Positions 40,633 through 50,088 are shown, counted from the first letter of the stretch. The stretch: DNA of 64,000 bases from Nocardioides bizhenqiangii (GCF_034661235.1 NZ_CP141059.1:1921501-1985500), one strand, 5' to 3'. A program made the numbers and translations. Notes: generated by a model not told the origin, from the sequence alone.

Positions 40633-41826
40633 GTGACCGCTCCCGACCTCGACGGCTTCGTCGCCGACGCCCGCGCGTGGCTGGGCGGCGTCGCCGAGCC
40701 CCGCACCCGCCGTTCCTGGGGCGAGGGCTCCGACTCGGTGGCCGTCTTCGAGAACTGGACGGCCGAGCAGGAGCGCGAGGAGACCGACCGGGTCCGCGCC
40801 TACGAGCAGGCCAAGTTCGACGCCGGCTTCGGTGCCATCACCTGGCCGCCGGAGTACGGCGGCCGCGACCTGCCGCCGTCGTACCTCCTCGCGTTCCGGC
40901 GGGTCGAGGCGGAGTACGACGTGCCGCGGCGCACCGAGATGTTCCCGGTGACCCAGCAGCTGATCGCCCCGACCATCGCTCAGTGGGGCACCGCGGAGCA
41001 GCGGGCGACGTACGTCCGGGCGATGCTGCGGACCGACCTCATCGCGTGCCAGCTGTTCTCCGAGACCGAGGCGGGCTCCGACCTCGCGGCGGTCCGCACC
41101 CGTGCGGTGCGCGTCGGTGACGGGTGGGTGCTCAACGGTCACAAGGTCTGGACCTCCGGCGCCCCGGTCGCCGACTACGGCCTCGCGGTGACCCGCACCG
41201 ACCCGACCGCCGCCAAGCACGCGGGCCTCACCGCCTTCCTCGTGCCGATGGACGCCCCCGGTGTCACCGTGCGCCCGATCCGCCAGATGACCGGGGGCGC
41301 CTCCTTCAACGAGGTGTACCTCGAGGAGGTCCGCCTCGGCGACGGCTACCGGATCGGTCCCGAAGGCCAGGGTTGGAAGGTCGCACTGACCGTCCTCGCG
41401 TCCGAGCGGCTGGACTCGGGCGCCCTGGGACTCGAGAACGCCGACCAGGCCGTCGAGCTGGCCCGCAACCTCGGGCGACCCCTCACCGAGCTGGAGCGCG
41501 ACAAGGTTGCGGACCTGGTGACGCGCAGCTACGTCCAGCGTCTCACCGGCATGCGGGTCGCCGCTGCCGTCGTCGCCGGCGACGACCCCGGGCCCGAGGC
41601 CTCGGTCGGCAAGCTGCTCGCCACCGACACCATGGCTCGAACGTCAGAGGTGGCGCGGATGCTGCTCGGTCCCGACCTCACCGTCCGGAGCGACAAGTGG
41701 GGGGCCTGGGCGTGGAGCGAGCACGTGCTCGGCGCACCCGGGTACCGGATCGCCGGCGGCACCGACGAGATCCAGCACAACATCCTCGCGGAGCGGGTGC
41801 TCGGGCTGCCGAGGGAGCCACGATGA
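40633..41826 (+). CDS. Acyl-CoA dehydrogenase
   Basis: A 397-residue FAD acyl-CoA dehydrogenase. CQLFSETEAGSDLAAV is the flavin/substrate-binding signature, VWTSGAP the middle beta segment, and GGTDEIQHNILAERVLGLP the C-terminal catalytic-base region. Start GTG 40633 is one base after the thiolase stop, in the same operon. It should make the 2,3-double bond in an acyl-CoA, with transfer of electrons to ETF (not encoded here). Its stop overlaps the kinase ATG. Confidence 0.9.
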   Translation: MTAPDLDGFVADARAWLGGVAEPRTRRSWGEGSDSVAVFENWTAEQEREETDRVRAYEQAKFDAGFGAITWPPEYGGRDLPPSYLLAFRRVEAEYDVPRRTEMFPVTQQLIAPTIAQWGTAEQRATYVRAMLRTDLIACQLFSETEAGSDLAAVRTRAVRVGDGWVLNGHKVWTSGAPVADYGLAVTRTDPTAAKHAGLTAFLVPMDAPGVTVRPIRQMTGGASFNEVYLEEVRLGDGYRIGPEGQGWKVALTVLASERLDSGALGLENADQAVELARNLGRPLTELERDKVADLVTRSYVQRLTGMRVAAAVVAGDDPGPEASVGKLLATDTMARTSEVARMLLGPDLTVRSDKWGAWAWSEHVLGAPGYRIAGGTDEIQHNILAERVLGLPREPR

Positions 41827-42791
41827 CCGCCACCACGGCGACCGCCCTCGAGGACCGGGTCGTCGACGCCCTGCGTGCTGCCGGTCATCCCGGCGAGCCG
41901 ACGGCGCTCGAACCGCTGCTGGGCGGCCACTCCGGACTGACCTACAAGATCGCCCTCGGGGAGGAGTGGTTCGTCGTCAAGGCGGTGCCTCCCGGCCAGC
42001 GATCGATCGGCCGGCACGACATGCTGCGCCAGGCGCGGATCATGTCCGCGCTCGCCGGCTCCGGCGTCCCGGTGCCGGCGATCAGGGCGACCGACGACGT
42101 CGAACCGGCCTGGTTCGCGATGGAGCTCGTCGCCGGCGACTCCCTCGAGCCGGTGCTCGATGATCCCCCGTTGGACCCGACGCTGGCTGCGGCGCGGATG
42201 CGGCGAGCCGCCGCGATCCTCCCGCGCCTGCACGCCGTGCCGCTGTCGGCGCTCCCTGTCGACGGCGAACCGCTCACCCCCGCCGACGAGCTGGCCCGGT
42301 GGAGCCGCACTCTGGCCGCGGTCCCGCCCGAGCTCGTCCCGGGAGCCGAGCGGCTGGAGAAGCTGCTGGCCTCGTCGGTCCCGGAGGCCGTCGACCCGGT
42401 GCTCGTGCACGGGGACTACCGGCTCGGCAACCTCATCTCCGTCGGCTCGGAGCCGGCCGCGCTGATCGACTGGGAGATCTGGAGCCCGGGTGACCCGCGG
42501 GTCGAGCTCGGCTGGTTCCTCGTCTTCGCCGACGGCACCAACTTCCCCGGCGTAGGGAGGGAGGTCCCCGGACTTCCCGACCCCGTCGAGCTGGTCGAGC
42601 GGTACGCCGACGGCGGCCCGGTGCCGCGCGACCTCACCTGGTTCGACGCGCTCGGCCGCTTCAAGATGGCCGCGATCATGGGCCACAACCTCCGTCGGCA
42701 CCGCGAGGGCAGGCACCACGACCCCGACCAGGAGCGCCTGCCGGCCACGATCGACCGGCTGATCCGGACCGGCACCGAGCGGCTCTGCTGA
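41823..42791 (+). CDS. APH-type phosphotransferase (ACAD10/11- or LvaA-like kinase)
   Basis: A 322-residue aminoglycoside-phosphotransferase-fold kinase. The Brenner motif is VLVHGDYRLGNL (His196, Asp198) and the metal-binding Asp is in IDWEIWSPGDP. Such kinases next to acyl-CoA dehydrogenases phosphorylate the 4-hydroxy group of hydroxyacyl-CoAs before elimination (mammalian ACAD10/11 and bacterial LvaA). The ATG overlaps the dehydrogenase stop, and the ACAD10/11-type dehydrogenase follows after 48 bases. The substrate is inference by analogy. Confidence 0.85.
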   Translation: MTATTATALEDRVVDALRAAGHPGEPTALEPLLGGHSGLTYKIALGEEWFVVKAVPPGQRSIGRHDMLRQARIMSALAGSGVPVPAIRATDDVEPAWFAMELVAGDSLEPVLDDPPLDPTLAAARMRRAAAILPRLHAVPLSALPVDGEPLTPADELARWSRTLAAVPPELVPGAERLEKLLASSVPEAVDPVLVHGDYRLGNLISVGSEPAALIDWEIWSPGDPRVELGWFLVFADGTNFPGVGREVPGLPDPVELVERYADGGPVPRDLTWFDALGRFKMAAIMGHNLRRHREGRHHDPDQERLPATIDRLIRTGTERLC

Positions 42792-42839
42792 CCCAGACCG
42801 GCCATCCATCCGCAATGACGCGCACGAGAGGCAACCTTC

Positions 42840-44063
42840 GTGGACTTCGAATTCTCCGACCGCACCGCCGAGCTGGTGGTCCGGCTCGAGGCCTTCATGG
42901 CCGAGCACGTCTACCCGGCGGAGGCGGTGTTCGACGCGCAGGTCGCTGCCAACAGCAACCCGCACGAGCAGCCGCCGGTCATGCGCGAGCTCCAACGGAT
43001 CGCCCGCGAGCAGGGCCTGTGGAACCTCTTCATGACGCACGGCGACCGCGGCGCCGGGCTCACCAACCTCGAGTACGCGCCGCTCGCCGAGATCGTCGGC
43101 CGGTCGATCATCGGCAACGAGGCGATCAACTGCTCGGCCCCGGACACCGGCAACATGGAGATCCTGGCGATGTACGGGACGGAGCAGCAGCAGAAGGAGT
43201 GGCTGGACCCGCTGCTGGACTGTGAGATCCGATCCGCATTCGCGATGACCGAGCCGGAGGTCGCGAGCTCCGACGCCCGCAACATCACCTCCACGATCCA
43301 GCGCGACGGCGACCACTACGTCCTCAACGGCCGCAAGTGGTACACCTCCGGGATCCTCGACCCGGACTGCAAGCTGATCATCTTCATGGGCAAGTCCGAT
43401 CCGACCGCGACGACCTACCGGCAGCAGAGCATGGTCCTGGTCCCGGCCGACGCGGCGGGAGTCGAGGTCGTGCGTGACCTGCCGATGTTCGGCTACCGCG
43501 ACCGGCTCGGCCACGGCGAGGTCACCTTCACCGACGTCCGGGTTCCGGTCGAGAACGTCCTCGGTAAGGAGGGCGGAGGCTTCGCGATCGCCCAGGGCCG
43601 TCTGGGGCCCGGCCGGATGCACTACGCGATGCGCGCGATCGGCATGGCCGAGCGAGCCCTGGACCTGATGTGCCAGCGCGCGAGCGTCCGCGAGGCCTTC
43701 GGCGGCCCGCTCGCCGAGCAGGGCGTCGTGCGCGAGTGGATCGCCCGCAGCCGGATGGAGATCGACCAGATCCGGCTCTACACCTTCAAGGCCGCCTGGC
43801 TGATGGACACCCGCGGCAACGCGGCTGCCCGCACCGAGGCCGCCGCGATCAAGGTGGCCGCGATGGAGGTCGCGCACAACGTCGTCAACCGCGCCGTCCA
43901 GACGTGGGGGGCCGCCGGCGTCAGCGACGACACGGTGCTCGCCCGGCTCTTCTCCATCACCCGCGCCCTCCAGATCGCGGACGGACCCAGCGAAGTGCAC
44001 CTCAGGAGCATCGCCCTCCAGGAGCTCAAGAAGCACGACGTCCCTAAGGAGCCGGTCCCGTGA
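42840..44063 (+). CDS. Acyl-CoA dehydrogenase, ACAD10/ACAD11-like
   Basis: A 407-residue acyl-CoA dehydrogenase. The C-terminal DGPSEVHLRSIALQELKKH is close to the DGPDEVHLSAIA signature that sets ACAD10/ACAD11 apart from ordinary family members. FAMTEPEVASSDARN and GRKWYTSG are the usual mid-domain motifs. In ACAD11 the kinase phosphorylates a 4-hydroxyacyl-CoA and the dehydrogenase domain eliminates phosphate to make an enoyl-CoA. Here the kinase is separate, at 41823-42791. The start is GTG 42840 after GAGAGG. Confidence 0.88.
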   Translation: MDFEFSDRTAELVVRLEAFMAEHVYPAEAVFDAQVAANSNPHEQPPVMRELQRIAREQGLWNLFMTHGDRGAGLTNLEYAPLAEIVGRSIIGNEAINCSAPDTGNMEILAMYGTEQQQKEWLDPLLDCEIRSAFAMTEPEVASSDARNITSTIQRDGDHYVLNGRKWYTSGILDPDCKLIIFMGKSDPTATTYRQQSMVLVPADAAGVEVVRDLPMFGYRDRLGHGEVTFTDVRVPVENVLGKEGGGFAIAQGRLGPGRMHYAMRAIGMAERALDLMCQRASVREAFGGPLAEQGVVREWIARSRMEIDQIRLYTFKAAWLMDTRGNAAARTEAAAIKVAAMEVAHNVVNRAVQTWGAAGVSDDTVLARLFSITRALQIADGPSEVHLRSIALQELKKHDVPKEPVP

Positions 44064-44833
44064 GCGGCCCGACAACCGCGGGCGCCCTGCTCGACGGCAG
44101 GGTCGCGCTCGTGACCGGAGCCACCCGCGGTCTCGGCCGGTCGATCGCGGACGCGCTTGCCGAGGCGGGCGCCACCGTCATCGTGTCCAGCCGCAAGGCC
44201 GACGCGTGCGAGGAGGTGGCCGCAGGGATCACCGCGGCCACCGGCGTCAAGGCGTACCCGCTGCCGTTGCACGTCGGGGACTGGGACGCCATCGAGCCCG
44301 CTGTCGACGGTGTCGTGGAGCGCCACGGCCGGATCGACGTGCTCGTCAACAACGCCGGCATCGCGCCGCTCGTTCCGTCGGCCATGGACGTCACCGAGGC
44401 CCTCTTCGACAAGACGATCGACGTCAACCTCAAGGGTCCGTACCGTCTGATGGCCGTGGCGGGCGCTCACATGTTCCGGGCCGGACGCGGGTCGATCATC
44501 AACATCTCCAGCATCGGCGCCGAGCGGCCCAGCCCGCCGGAGGCGACGTACGCGGCCTCGAAGAACGGGCTCAACGCGCTCACCCGCGCGTTCGCGCAGG
44601 AGTACGCACCCCACGTGCGGGTCAACTGCGTGATGCCCGGAGCGTTCGCGACCGACATGGCGAACGAGTGGGACGACGAGTTCATCGGCCTCGTCACGAA
44701 CCGGCTGCCGTCCGGGCGCCTCGGCGATCCTCGCGAGCTCGCCGGCATGGTCGTCCACCTCGCGTCCGACGTGGCGGGCTACACCACCGGTGCCCTGATC
44801 CCGGTCGACGGCGGACGGACGGCGGTCTACTGA
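44060..44833 (+). CDS. Short-chain dehydrogenase/reductase
   Basis: A 257-residue SDR with TGATRGLG (nucleotide binding), NNAG, ISSIGAERPS (catalytic Ser) and TYAASKNG (Tyr-x3-Lys). The start is GTG 44060, overlapping the acyl-CoA dehydrogenase stop. It is likely a 3-hydroxyacyl-CoA dehydrogenase-type enzyme, the third step of a beta-oxidation cycle, but the substrate is unproven. Its stop overlaps the next SDR (TGATG), which indicates translational coupling. Confidence 0.88.
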   Translation: MSGPTTAGALLDGRVALVTGATRGLGRSIADALAEAGATVIVSSRKADACEEVAAGITAATGVKAYPLPLHVGDWDAIEPAVDGVVERHGRIDVLVNNAGIAPLVPSAMDVTEALFDKTIDVNLKGPYRLMAVAGAHMFRAGRGSIINISSIGAERPSPPEATYAASKNGLNALTRAFAQEYAPHVRVNCVMPGAFATDMANEWDDEFIGLVTNRLPSGRLGDPRELAGMVVHLASDVAGYTTGALIPVDGGRTAVY

Positions 44834-45600
44834 TGTCCGACTTCCCCTTCGACGCCTTCGACCTGACCGGTCGCGTCGCGGTCGTCACCGGTGCCTCCGC
44901 CGGCCTCGGCAACGGCTTCGCCCGGACCCTCGCGGGCGCCGGAGCCACCGTGGTGGCTGCCGCCCGCCGGAAGAGTCGTCTCGAGAAGCTCGCCGCGGAC
45001 GTGCCCGGACTGGTCCCCGTCGAGTGCGACGTCACCCGAGCGGACGACCGCGAGCGGTTGATCGCGACCGCCTCCGCGATCAACGGCGGCATCGACGTCC
45101 TGGTGAACAACGCCGGGATGGCCGGCCCGCCGGACGCCCTGACCGAGACGGCCGAGGAGTTCGGCGCGATCATCGATCTCAACCTCACCGCCGGGTTCCG
45201 CCTCGCCGTCGAGATGGTGAAGTCGCTCCCCGAGGACCGGGCCGCCTCGATCATCAACATCTCCTCCGTCGTCGGCCTGGTGTCGACGGCGCCGATCGGC
45301 GGGGCGGGGTACGCCGCCTCGAAGGCCGCCGTCATCGGCATCACCCGCGAGCTGGCCGGGCAGTGGGGCCGCCGCGGCATCCGCGTCAACGCCCTGGTGC
45401 CCGGGTGGTTCGACACCGAGATGACCGACGGACTGTTCAGCAACGAGAAGTCGGCCGGATGGGTGCGCCGGAACACCATGCTGGGTCGCGGGGGTCGCGA
45501 GGGCGAGGTCGACGGCGCGCTGCTCTTCCTCGCGTCCGACGCCTCGAGCTACGTCACGGGGAACGCGCTCGCCGTCGACGGAGGATGGACCGCACGATGA
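44833..45600 (+). CDS. Short-chain dehydrogenase/reductase
   Basis: A 255-residue SDR. TGASAGLG and VNNAGMAG bind the cofactor, and ISSVVGLVS plus GYAASKAAV hold the catalytic Ser and Tyr-x3-Lys. ATG 44833 sits within the TGATG overlap of the previous stop. Two consecutive SDRs suggest two oxidations of the substrate, for instance at a ring or side-chain alcohol and in the beta-oxidation step. Its stop overlaps the Zn-alcohol dehydrogenase ATG. Confidence 0.88.
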   Translation: MSDFPFDAFDLTGRVAVVTGASAGLGNGFARTLAGAGATVVAAARRKSRLEKLAADVPGLVPVECDVTRADDRERLIATASAINGGIDVLVNNAGMAGPPDALTETAEEFGAIIDLNLTAGFRLAVEMVKSLPEDRAASIINISSVVGLVSTAPIGGAGYAASKAAVIGITRELAGQWGRRGIRVNALVPGWFDTEMTDGLFSNEKSAGWVRRNTMLGRGGREGEVDGALLFLASDASSYVTGNALAVDGGWTAR

Positions 45601-46652
45601 CGGGGACGCCGTCCACGATGCGCGCGCTGCGCCTGCTCGCCTGGGGCGCGCCGCCTGAGCTCGTCGAGGTGCCGGTTCCCGTGCCGAGCGGGACCGAGCT
45701 GCTGCTCCGCGTCGACGCGGCCGGGCTCTGCCACTCGGACCTCCACATCATGGACGCCCCTGCCGGTGCCCTGCCCTACGAGCTGCCGTTCACCCTCGGG
45801 CACGAGGTGGTCGGGTCGGTGGTGGCGGCCGGTGACGACGCCGAGCCCGGGTGGCTCGGTCGGCGGGCCGCCGTCCACGGGGTGTGGTCGTGCGGCCGCT
45901 GCCGCCAGTGCCGGCGTGGTCGCGAGAACTACTGCTTCGCGCTGACCGGCCCGATCGGTGGCGGGATCGGCCGCGACGGAGGGCTGGCGGACTACATGCT
46001 GGTGCCCGCCGCGCGTCACCTGGTGGGGGCCGAGGGCGTCGATCCCCTGGCAGCGGCGCCGCTCACCGACGCCGGCCTGACCGTGCAGCACGCTCTCGAC
46101 ACCCACCGGGAGCTGCTGCCGCACGCCACGGTCGTCGTGATCGGCGTGGGCGGGCTCGGTCACCTGGCGTTGCAGCTGCTCGCCGGCCACGACCCGGCCT
46201 GCGTGGTCGCGGTCGAGCCGCGGAGGGCGGCCCGTCAGCTGGCGATGAAGCTGGGCGCGGACGCCGTCGTACCTGCGGTCGCGAACGCGGCCGCCTGGCT
46301 GGACGGCTGCGACGGGGGGCATGGCGCCGACGTCGTCCTCGACTTCGTCGGCACCCAGGAGACCCTGGCGGTGGCCGGCACGTTGCTGGCACCCGGCGGG
46401 CGCCTCGTGGTGGTCGGCTCGGCCGGCGGGTGCCTCGAGGTGGGCAAGTCGGCAGGACTGGAACGTGGCTGGGGCGTCAGCGCTCCGTTCTGGGGCACCC
46501 GTCGCGACCTCACCGCGGTCATCCGGTGCGCAGAAGCCGGACGGATCCGGGCGGAGATCGAGACCTACCGCTTGGATGACGTCCTGACCGCGTACGAGTG
46601 CCTGCGAGCGGGCCGCGTGCAGGGCCGGGCTGTCGTGGTGCCCGGCCAGTGA
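45597..46652 (+). CDS. Zinc-dependent alcohol dehydrogenase (MDR)
   Basis: A 351-residue medium-chain dehydrogenase. Catalytic zinc ligands are in AGLCHSDLH and LGHEVVG, and the structural zinc loop is CGRCRQCRRGRENYC (four Cys). VIGVGGLGHLALQ is the Rossmann motif. It should oxidise an alcohol to an aldehyde or ketone. ATG 45597 overlaps the SDR stop (ATGA), so the chain from the thiolase onward is one translationally coupled operon. A 34-base gap follows before the CoA-ligase. Confidence 0.9.
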   Translation: MTGTPSTMRALRLLAWGAPPELVEVPVPVPSGTELLLRVDAAGLCHSDLHIMDAPAGALPYELPFTLGHEVVGSVVAAGDDAEPGWLGRRAAVHGVWSCGRCRQCRRGRENYCFALTGPIGGGIGRDGGLADYMLVPAARHLVGAEGVDPLAAAPLTDAGLTVQHALDTHRELLPHATVVVIGVGGLGHLALQLLAGHDPACVVAVEPRRAARQLAMKLGADAVVPAVANAAAWLDGCDGGHGADVVLDFVGTQETLAVAGTLLAPGGRLVVVGSAGGCLEVGKSAGLERGWGVSAPFWGTRRDLTAVIRCAEAGRIRAEIETYRLDDVLTAYECLRAGRVQGRAVVVPGQ

Positions 46653-46686
46653 GCACAATCGAACCGAGGAAGCAGGAGAGAGCGAC

Positions 46687-48201
46687 ATGAGGAAGCTCGC
46701 GCAGGAACTCGTCGAGCGAGCCGAGCGCGCGCCGGACGTCGTCGCCGTCATCGACGGTGAGGGCGAGCACACGCTGCGCCAGGTGGTCACCCGGGCCGGC
46801 GAGATCGTCGCCCGGCTGGACGCGTGCCAGAGCGGTCCGCCCACCGTCCTGGTCCAGGCCGACAACTCGTGGCGGACGCTGGCCGCGGCGGTCGCCGTGG
46901 GTCTCCGCGGCGGGCTGATCGCCGTCGTCAGCGGCCACGCCGCGCGGTCCGAGTACGAGCTCGCCCTCGAGGACATCCAGCCCGATGCCGTCGTCGCATC
47001 CCCCCAGGCGTTGGCCACCTGGCAGGTGGACGACGCGTCCCTGCCCGCCGCCGGCGAGGTGCTCGACGGTTGGCAGCTCCGTGCGACCTCCGGTCCGACC
47101 AGGGGGGTGGATCGCTGGGCGGGTGGCGTCGTCATCGCCATGACGTCGGGGTCCACGGGTCGGCCGAAGTGCGTCGTACAGTCCGAGGCCGCGCTGCGGT
47201 ATGCCGGTCGGTCGACCATCGATGCGGTCGGTCTGCGGCCCGGCGATCCGGTGGGCGCCCTCGTTCCGCTGTCGAGCGTGGCTGCCTTCTGCTTCGGGAT
47301 GCACCTGCCGGCGATGCTCGGCAGTCCGATGGTCTGCCTGGACAAGTGGAGCCCCGAGGACGCGGTCGCGCTCCTCCGTGACCGCCAGGTCGGGTGGACG
47401 ATGCTGGTGCCGACGATGGCTCTCCAGCTCTCCCTGGTCCCGGGGTCGGAGGGCGCGCTGTCGTCGCTGAAGGCGATGACGGTCGGCGGTGGGCCGATGA
47501 ACGCGAGGGCCCTCGAGAACGCAGAGCGCCACCTGGGCACGCGCTTCCTCCGCGTCTTCGGGATGTCCGAGGCCCTCGGCCACACGACACCGCTGCCGTC
47601 CGACCCGGCGGACGTCCGCCTCGGACGCGACGGCCGCCCCTTCCCCGGCACCGAGGTCAGGGTGGTCGACGCCGACGGCCGGCCGGTGCCGGACGGCGAG
47701 GTGGGCAACGCCCAGGTCCGCGGTCCCTCGCTGTTCGTCGGGTACGCCCGCGACGGCGTGCCGCGACCCCCCGCAGTCACGGCCGACGGGTTCTTCCCGA
47801 CCGGGGACCGCGCCACGATCAACGACGACGGCACCATCAACATCCGCGGCCGCGAGAAGCAGATCATCATCCGCGGCGGCCGCAACATCGACATCAACGA
47901 GGTCGAGGCGTCGGTGGCGGCGATCCCTGGCGTCGCCCAGGTGTGCGTCGTGCCGGTACCGGACGACCTGCTGGGGGAGCGGGCCGCAGCGCTGGTCGTC
48001 TTCACCGGCACCGAGCTGGGTCTCGACGACGTGCGCGAGCAGCTCCGGGCAGCGGACGTCCCGAAGTTCAAGTGGCCGGAGTTCGTGTACGCCGTACCCG
48101 CGCTCCCGCAGAACCGGGTGGGAAAGCTCAACCGCAACGAGGCGGCCGCCCTGGCGACGCAGCTCGCCACGGCCGACGCCGGAGGCGATCGTCCACGTTG
48201 A
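46687..48201 (+). CDS. AMP-dependent acyl-CoA synthetase/ligase
   Basis: A 504-residue acyl-adenylate-forming enzyme. MTSGSTGRPK is the P-loop, then GMSEALGHT, TGDRATINDDG and the C-terminal catalytic Lys motif NRVGKLNR. It activates a carboxylic acid with ATP and CoA, thereby feeding the beta-oxidation enzymes of this operon. ATG 46687 follows AGGAGAG. The N-terminal acyl pocket differs from long-chain ligases but I cannot read its specificity. It is the last gene before the TetR gene. Confidence 0.9.
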   Translation: MRKLAQELVERAERAPDVVAVIDGEGEHTLRQVVTRAGEIVARLDACQSGPPTVLVQADNSWRTLAAAVAVGLRGGLIAVVSGHAARSEYELALEDIQPDAVVASPQALATWQVDDASLPAAGEVLDGWQLRATSGPTRGVDRWAGGVVIAMTSGSTGRPKCVVQSEAALRYAGRSTIDAVGLRPGDPVGALVPLSSVAAFCFGMHLPAMLGSPMVCLDKWSPEDAVALLRDRQVGWTMLVPTMALQLSLVPGSEGALSSLKAMTVGGGPMNARALENAERHLGTRFLRVFGMSEALGHTTPLPSDPADVRLGRDGRPFPGTEVRVVDADGRPVPDGEVGNAQVRGPSLFVGYARDGVPRPPAVTADGFFPTGDRATINDDGTINIRGREKQIIIRGGRNIDINEVEASVAAIPGVAQVCVVPVPDDLLGERAAALVVFTGTELGLDDVREQLRAADVPKFKWPEFVYAVPALPQNRVGKLNRNEAAALATQLATADAGGDRPR

Positions 48202-48226
48202 AGGCACGTGCGCAGGTATCCTGATC

Positions 48227-48239
48227 TGAATTCACTTAG
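48227..48239. promoter_or_regulatory. Weak operator-like site before the TetR gene
   Basis: TGAATTCACTTAG departs from the consensus TGAACTNAGTTCA at four positions but lies 17 bases before the TetR start, in the place where an autoregulatory site is expected. On its own it is not convincing; it gains weight from the other copies. Confidence 0.4.
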
Positions 48240-48255
48240 TGACGAGGACGCTCCC

Positions 48256-48873
48256 ATGACGGTAGAGACCACGCGGACCGAGAGTCCGCGATCGAAGCGG
48301 CGGATGATTCTCGACGCGGCCATCGACAACTTCGGCAAGGTGGGCTTCGAGCACACCAAGTGGGCCACGATCGCGGACGACGTCGGGATCGGGCAGACCG
48401 CGCTCTACCACTACTTCGAGTCCAAGGTGCACTGCCTGCTCACCATCATGAGCACCGAGCTCGAGCGCTCCTTCGAGCGGACCCAGGCGGTCACCGCGGA
48501 GATCGACGACCCGGCCGAGAAGATCCGGGTCGCCGTCCTCGCTGCGTTCGACGTGACCCCGCGCGAGGCCCTGCAGGCACGGATCCTGATGAGTCACCAG
48601 GACCTGCTGGTCGGGCAGCGGTCGTCGGTCCGCGAGGAGGACGAGCGCCAGCGGGCCCGCGGACTCGTGCGCGACATCGAGCACGAGTGGGCCGAGCTGA
48701 TCCGCGACGGCATGTTCGCCGGCGCGTTCGAGCGACGTGACGAGCTGGTGCTGTCCCGGCTCCTGCTGGGCATGGTCAACAGCGTGTGGCGGTGGTACCG
48801 GCCCGATGGTGCCCACACGCTCGAAGAGATCGCCCAGCTGACCGCCGGGGCCTGTGTCCGGCTGGCCCGCTAG
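48256..48873 (+). CDS. TetR-family transcriptional regulator, probable island repressor
   Basis: A 205-residue TetR regulator. Residues ~16-62 hold the helix-turn-helix (MILDAAIDNFGKVGFEHTKW, TIADDVGIGQTALYHYFESK), followed by a ligand-binding helical domain. It is the only regulator inside the island and its gene has an operator-like site upstream. The start ATG 48256 is chosen at MTVETT. The likely effector is an acyl-CoA or the substrate itself, as in KstR/FadR-type regulators (inference). Whether it binds the TGAACT-N-AGTTCA repeats needs testing. Confidence 0.88.
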   Translation: MTVETTRTESPRSKRRMILDAAIDNFGKVGFEHTKWATIADDVGIGQTALYHYFESKVHCLLTIMSTELERSFERTQAVTAEIDDPAEKIRVAVLAAFDVTPREALQARILMSHQDLLVGQRSSVREEDERQRARGLVRDIEHEWAELIRDGMFAGAFERRDELVLSRLLLGMVNSVWRWYRPDGAHTLEEIAQLTAGACVRLAR

Positions 48874-48898
48874 TCCCCAGCACAAGGAGCATTTTTCC

Positions 48899-49231
48899 GT
48901 GTACAACCTGATCGTCCTCGCGTCCAAGCCCTCTGCCTGGACCCACGAGCACTTCATCGAGTGGTGGCGCGGCGAGCACGCCGAGGTGACCTATCCGCTG
49001 CCCGGTCTGCGCCGATGGCTGCACACCGAGGTGCTCGAGGGCATGAGCGGCGAGCGGTCGGACGGCTGGGACGGCCTGTCCGTCCTGAGCTTCGACAGCA
49101 AGGAGGCGCTCGAGACCGCGTTGGCGAGCGATGAGTGGCAGCGAGCGGTGGCGCACGTCGGTTCCATGGGGGGCCGGAGCATCATCGTCACCGGCGACGA
49201 GATGGTGATGGTGCCCGAAGCCCGGGTCTGA
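48899..49231 (+). CDS. EthD-domain protein
   Basis: A 110-residue dimeric alpha/beta-barrel-type protein. WTHEHFIEWWRGEHAEVTYP is the EthD signature. EthD was named in ethyl tert-butyl ether degradation and such proteins occur in degradation clusters for ethers and polyketide-like rings, often as small hydrolase-type or isomerase-type helpers. GTG 48899 follows AAGGAGC. It lies directly after the TetR gene. Confidence 0.85.
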   Translation: MYNLIVLASKPSAWTHEHFIEWWRGEHAEVTYPLPGLRRWLHTEVLEGMSGERSDGWDGLSVLSFDSKEALETALASDEWQRAVAHVGSMGGRSIIVTGDEMVMVPEARV

Positions 49232-49254
49232 CGAGCGAGGACGCCGTACGCCGC

Positions 49255-50028
49255 TCAGCGGGCGGTCCAGCCCCCGTCGGCGTACAGCTCGGCGCCGGTC
49301 ATGTAGCCGGCGTCGTCACTGCCGAGGAAGGCGACCGCCCCTGCGATCTCCGCGGGTCGACCCAGGCGGCCCATGGGGGTGTTCGCCACCATCGCCCGGT
49401 GCCGCTCGCTACCTCCGTAGCGTTCGAGCAGCTGGGCGGTCTCGATGAAGCCGGGGTGCAGGGAGTTGACGCGGACGCCCCGCGTCGCCCAGTGCAGCGC
49501 CGCGTTCTTCGTCATCGTCCGGACCGCGCCCTTCGCGGCGTGGTAGGCGACGCTGTTGCCGAGGCCGCCGGTGCTGCCGAGGATCGAGGCGACGTTGACG
49601 ATCGCGCCACCGCCGGACCGCTCGATGAGCGGGCCGGCGTGCTTCATGCCCATCCAGACGCCGGTCGCGTCGACCGACATCACCTGGTCCCAGTGCTCCC
49701 GGTCCTCGTCCTCGACGGTCTTCAGCGAGCCGATGGCGGCGTTGTTGACCAGGACGTCGAGCCCGCCGAGCTCCGCCTCGACCCGGTCGACCGCCGCGCG
49801 CCAGGCGTCCTCGTCGCTGACGTCGAGCGCGACCGCCAAGTGGTCCCCGTCCGGGAGGCCGTCGAGTGCGCTGTCGAGAGCGGCGCCGGGAAGGTCGGCC
49901 GCGATCAGTCGCGCGCCCTCGGCAGCCAGGCGCTCGCAGATCACGGAGCCCAGGCCCCCGCCTGCTCCGGTGACCAGGACCCGACGCTCGCGGTAGCGAC
50001 CAAGGGCTCGGTTGGACTCATCCAGCAT
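49255..50028 (-). CDS. Short-chain dehydrogenase/reductase
   Basis: A 257-residue SDR on the reverse strand. TGAGGGLG, NNAAIG, VASILGSTGG and AYHAAKGAV carry the cofactor and Ser-Tyr-x3-Lys catalytic residues. ATG 50028 lies next to the perfect operator-like site at 50033, shared with the divergent MDR gene at 50089. The substrate is unknown; it probably oxidises an alcohol in the same route. Confidence 0.88.
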   Translation of the reverse strand: MLDESNRALGRYRERRVLVTGAGGGLGSVICERLAAEGARLIAADLPGAALDSALDGLPDGDHLAVALDVSDEDAWRAAVDRVEAELGGLDVLVNNAAIGSLKTVEDEDREHWDQVMSVDATGVWMGMKHAGPLIERSGGGAIVNVASILGSTGGLGNSVAYHAAKGAVRTMTKNAALHWATRGVRVNSLHPGFIETAQLLERYGGSERHRAMVANTPMGRLGRPAEIAGAVAFLGSDDAGYMTGAELYADGGWTAR

Positions 50029-50032
50029 GAAC

Positions 50033-50045
50033 TGAACTTAGTTCA
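50033..50045. promoter_or_regulatory. Perfect operator-like site, divergent promoter
   Basis: TGAACTTAGTTCA is an exact copy of the consensus, between the divergent SDR (start 50028) and the MDR oxidoreductase (50089). Binding would control both genes. Confidence 0.7.
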
Positions 50046-50088
50046 GGTAGGGTGGTGCTGTCCACCGCGGATCGAGGGAGGTGCTCGG

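Noticed and set aside
41529..44075. Long reverse-strand open frame (848 residues) over the kinase and dehydrogenase genes
   Set aside because: It is antisense to three clear genes and shows no domain; a shadow of high-GC coding.
45549..48368. Long reverse-strand open frame (939 residues) over the alcohol dehydrogenase, ligase and TetR genes
   Set aside because: Antisense to well-recognised enzymes; no recognisable motif in the translation.
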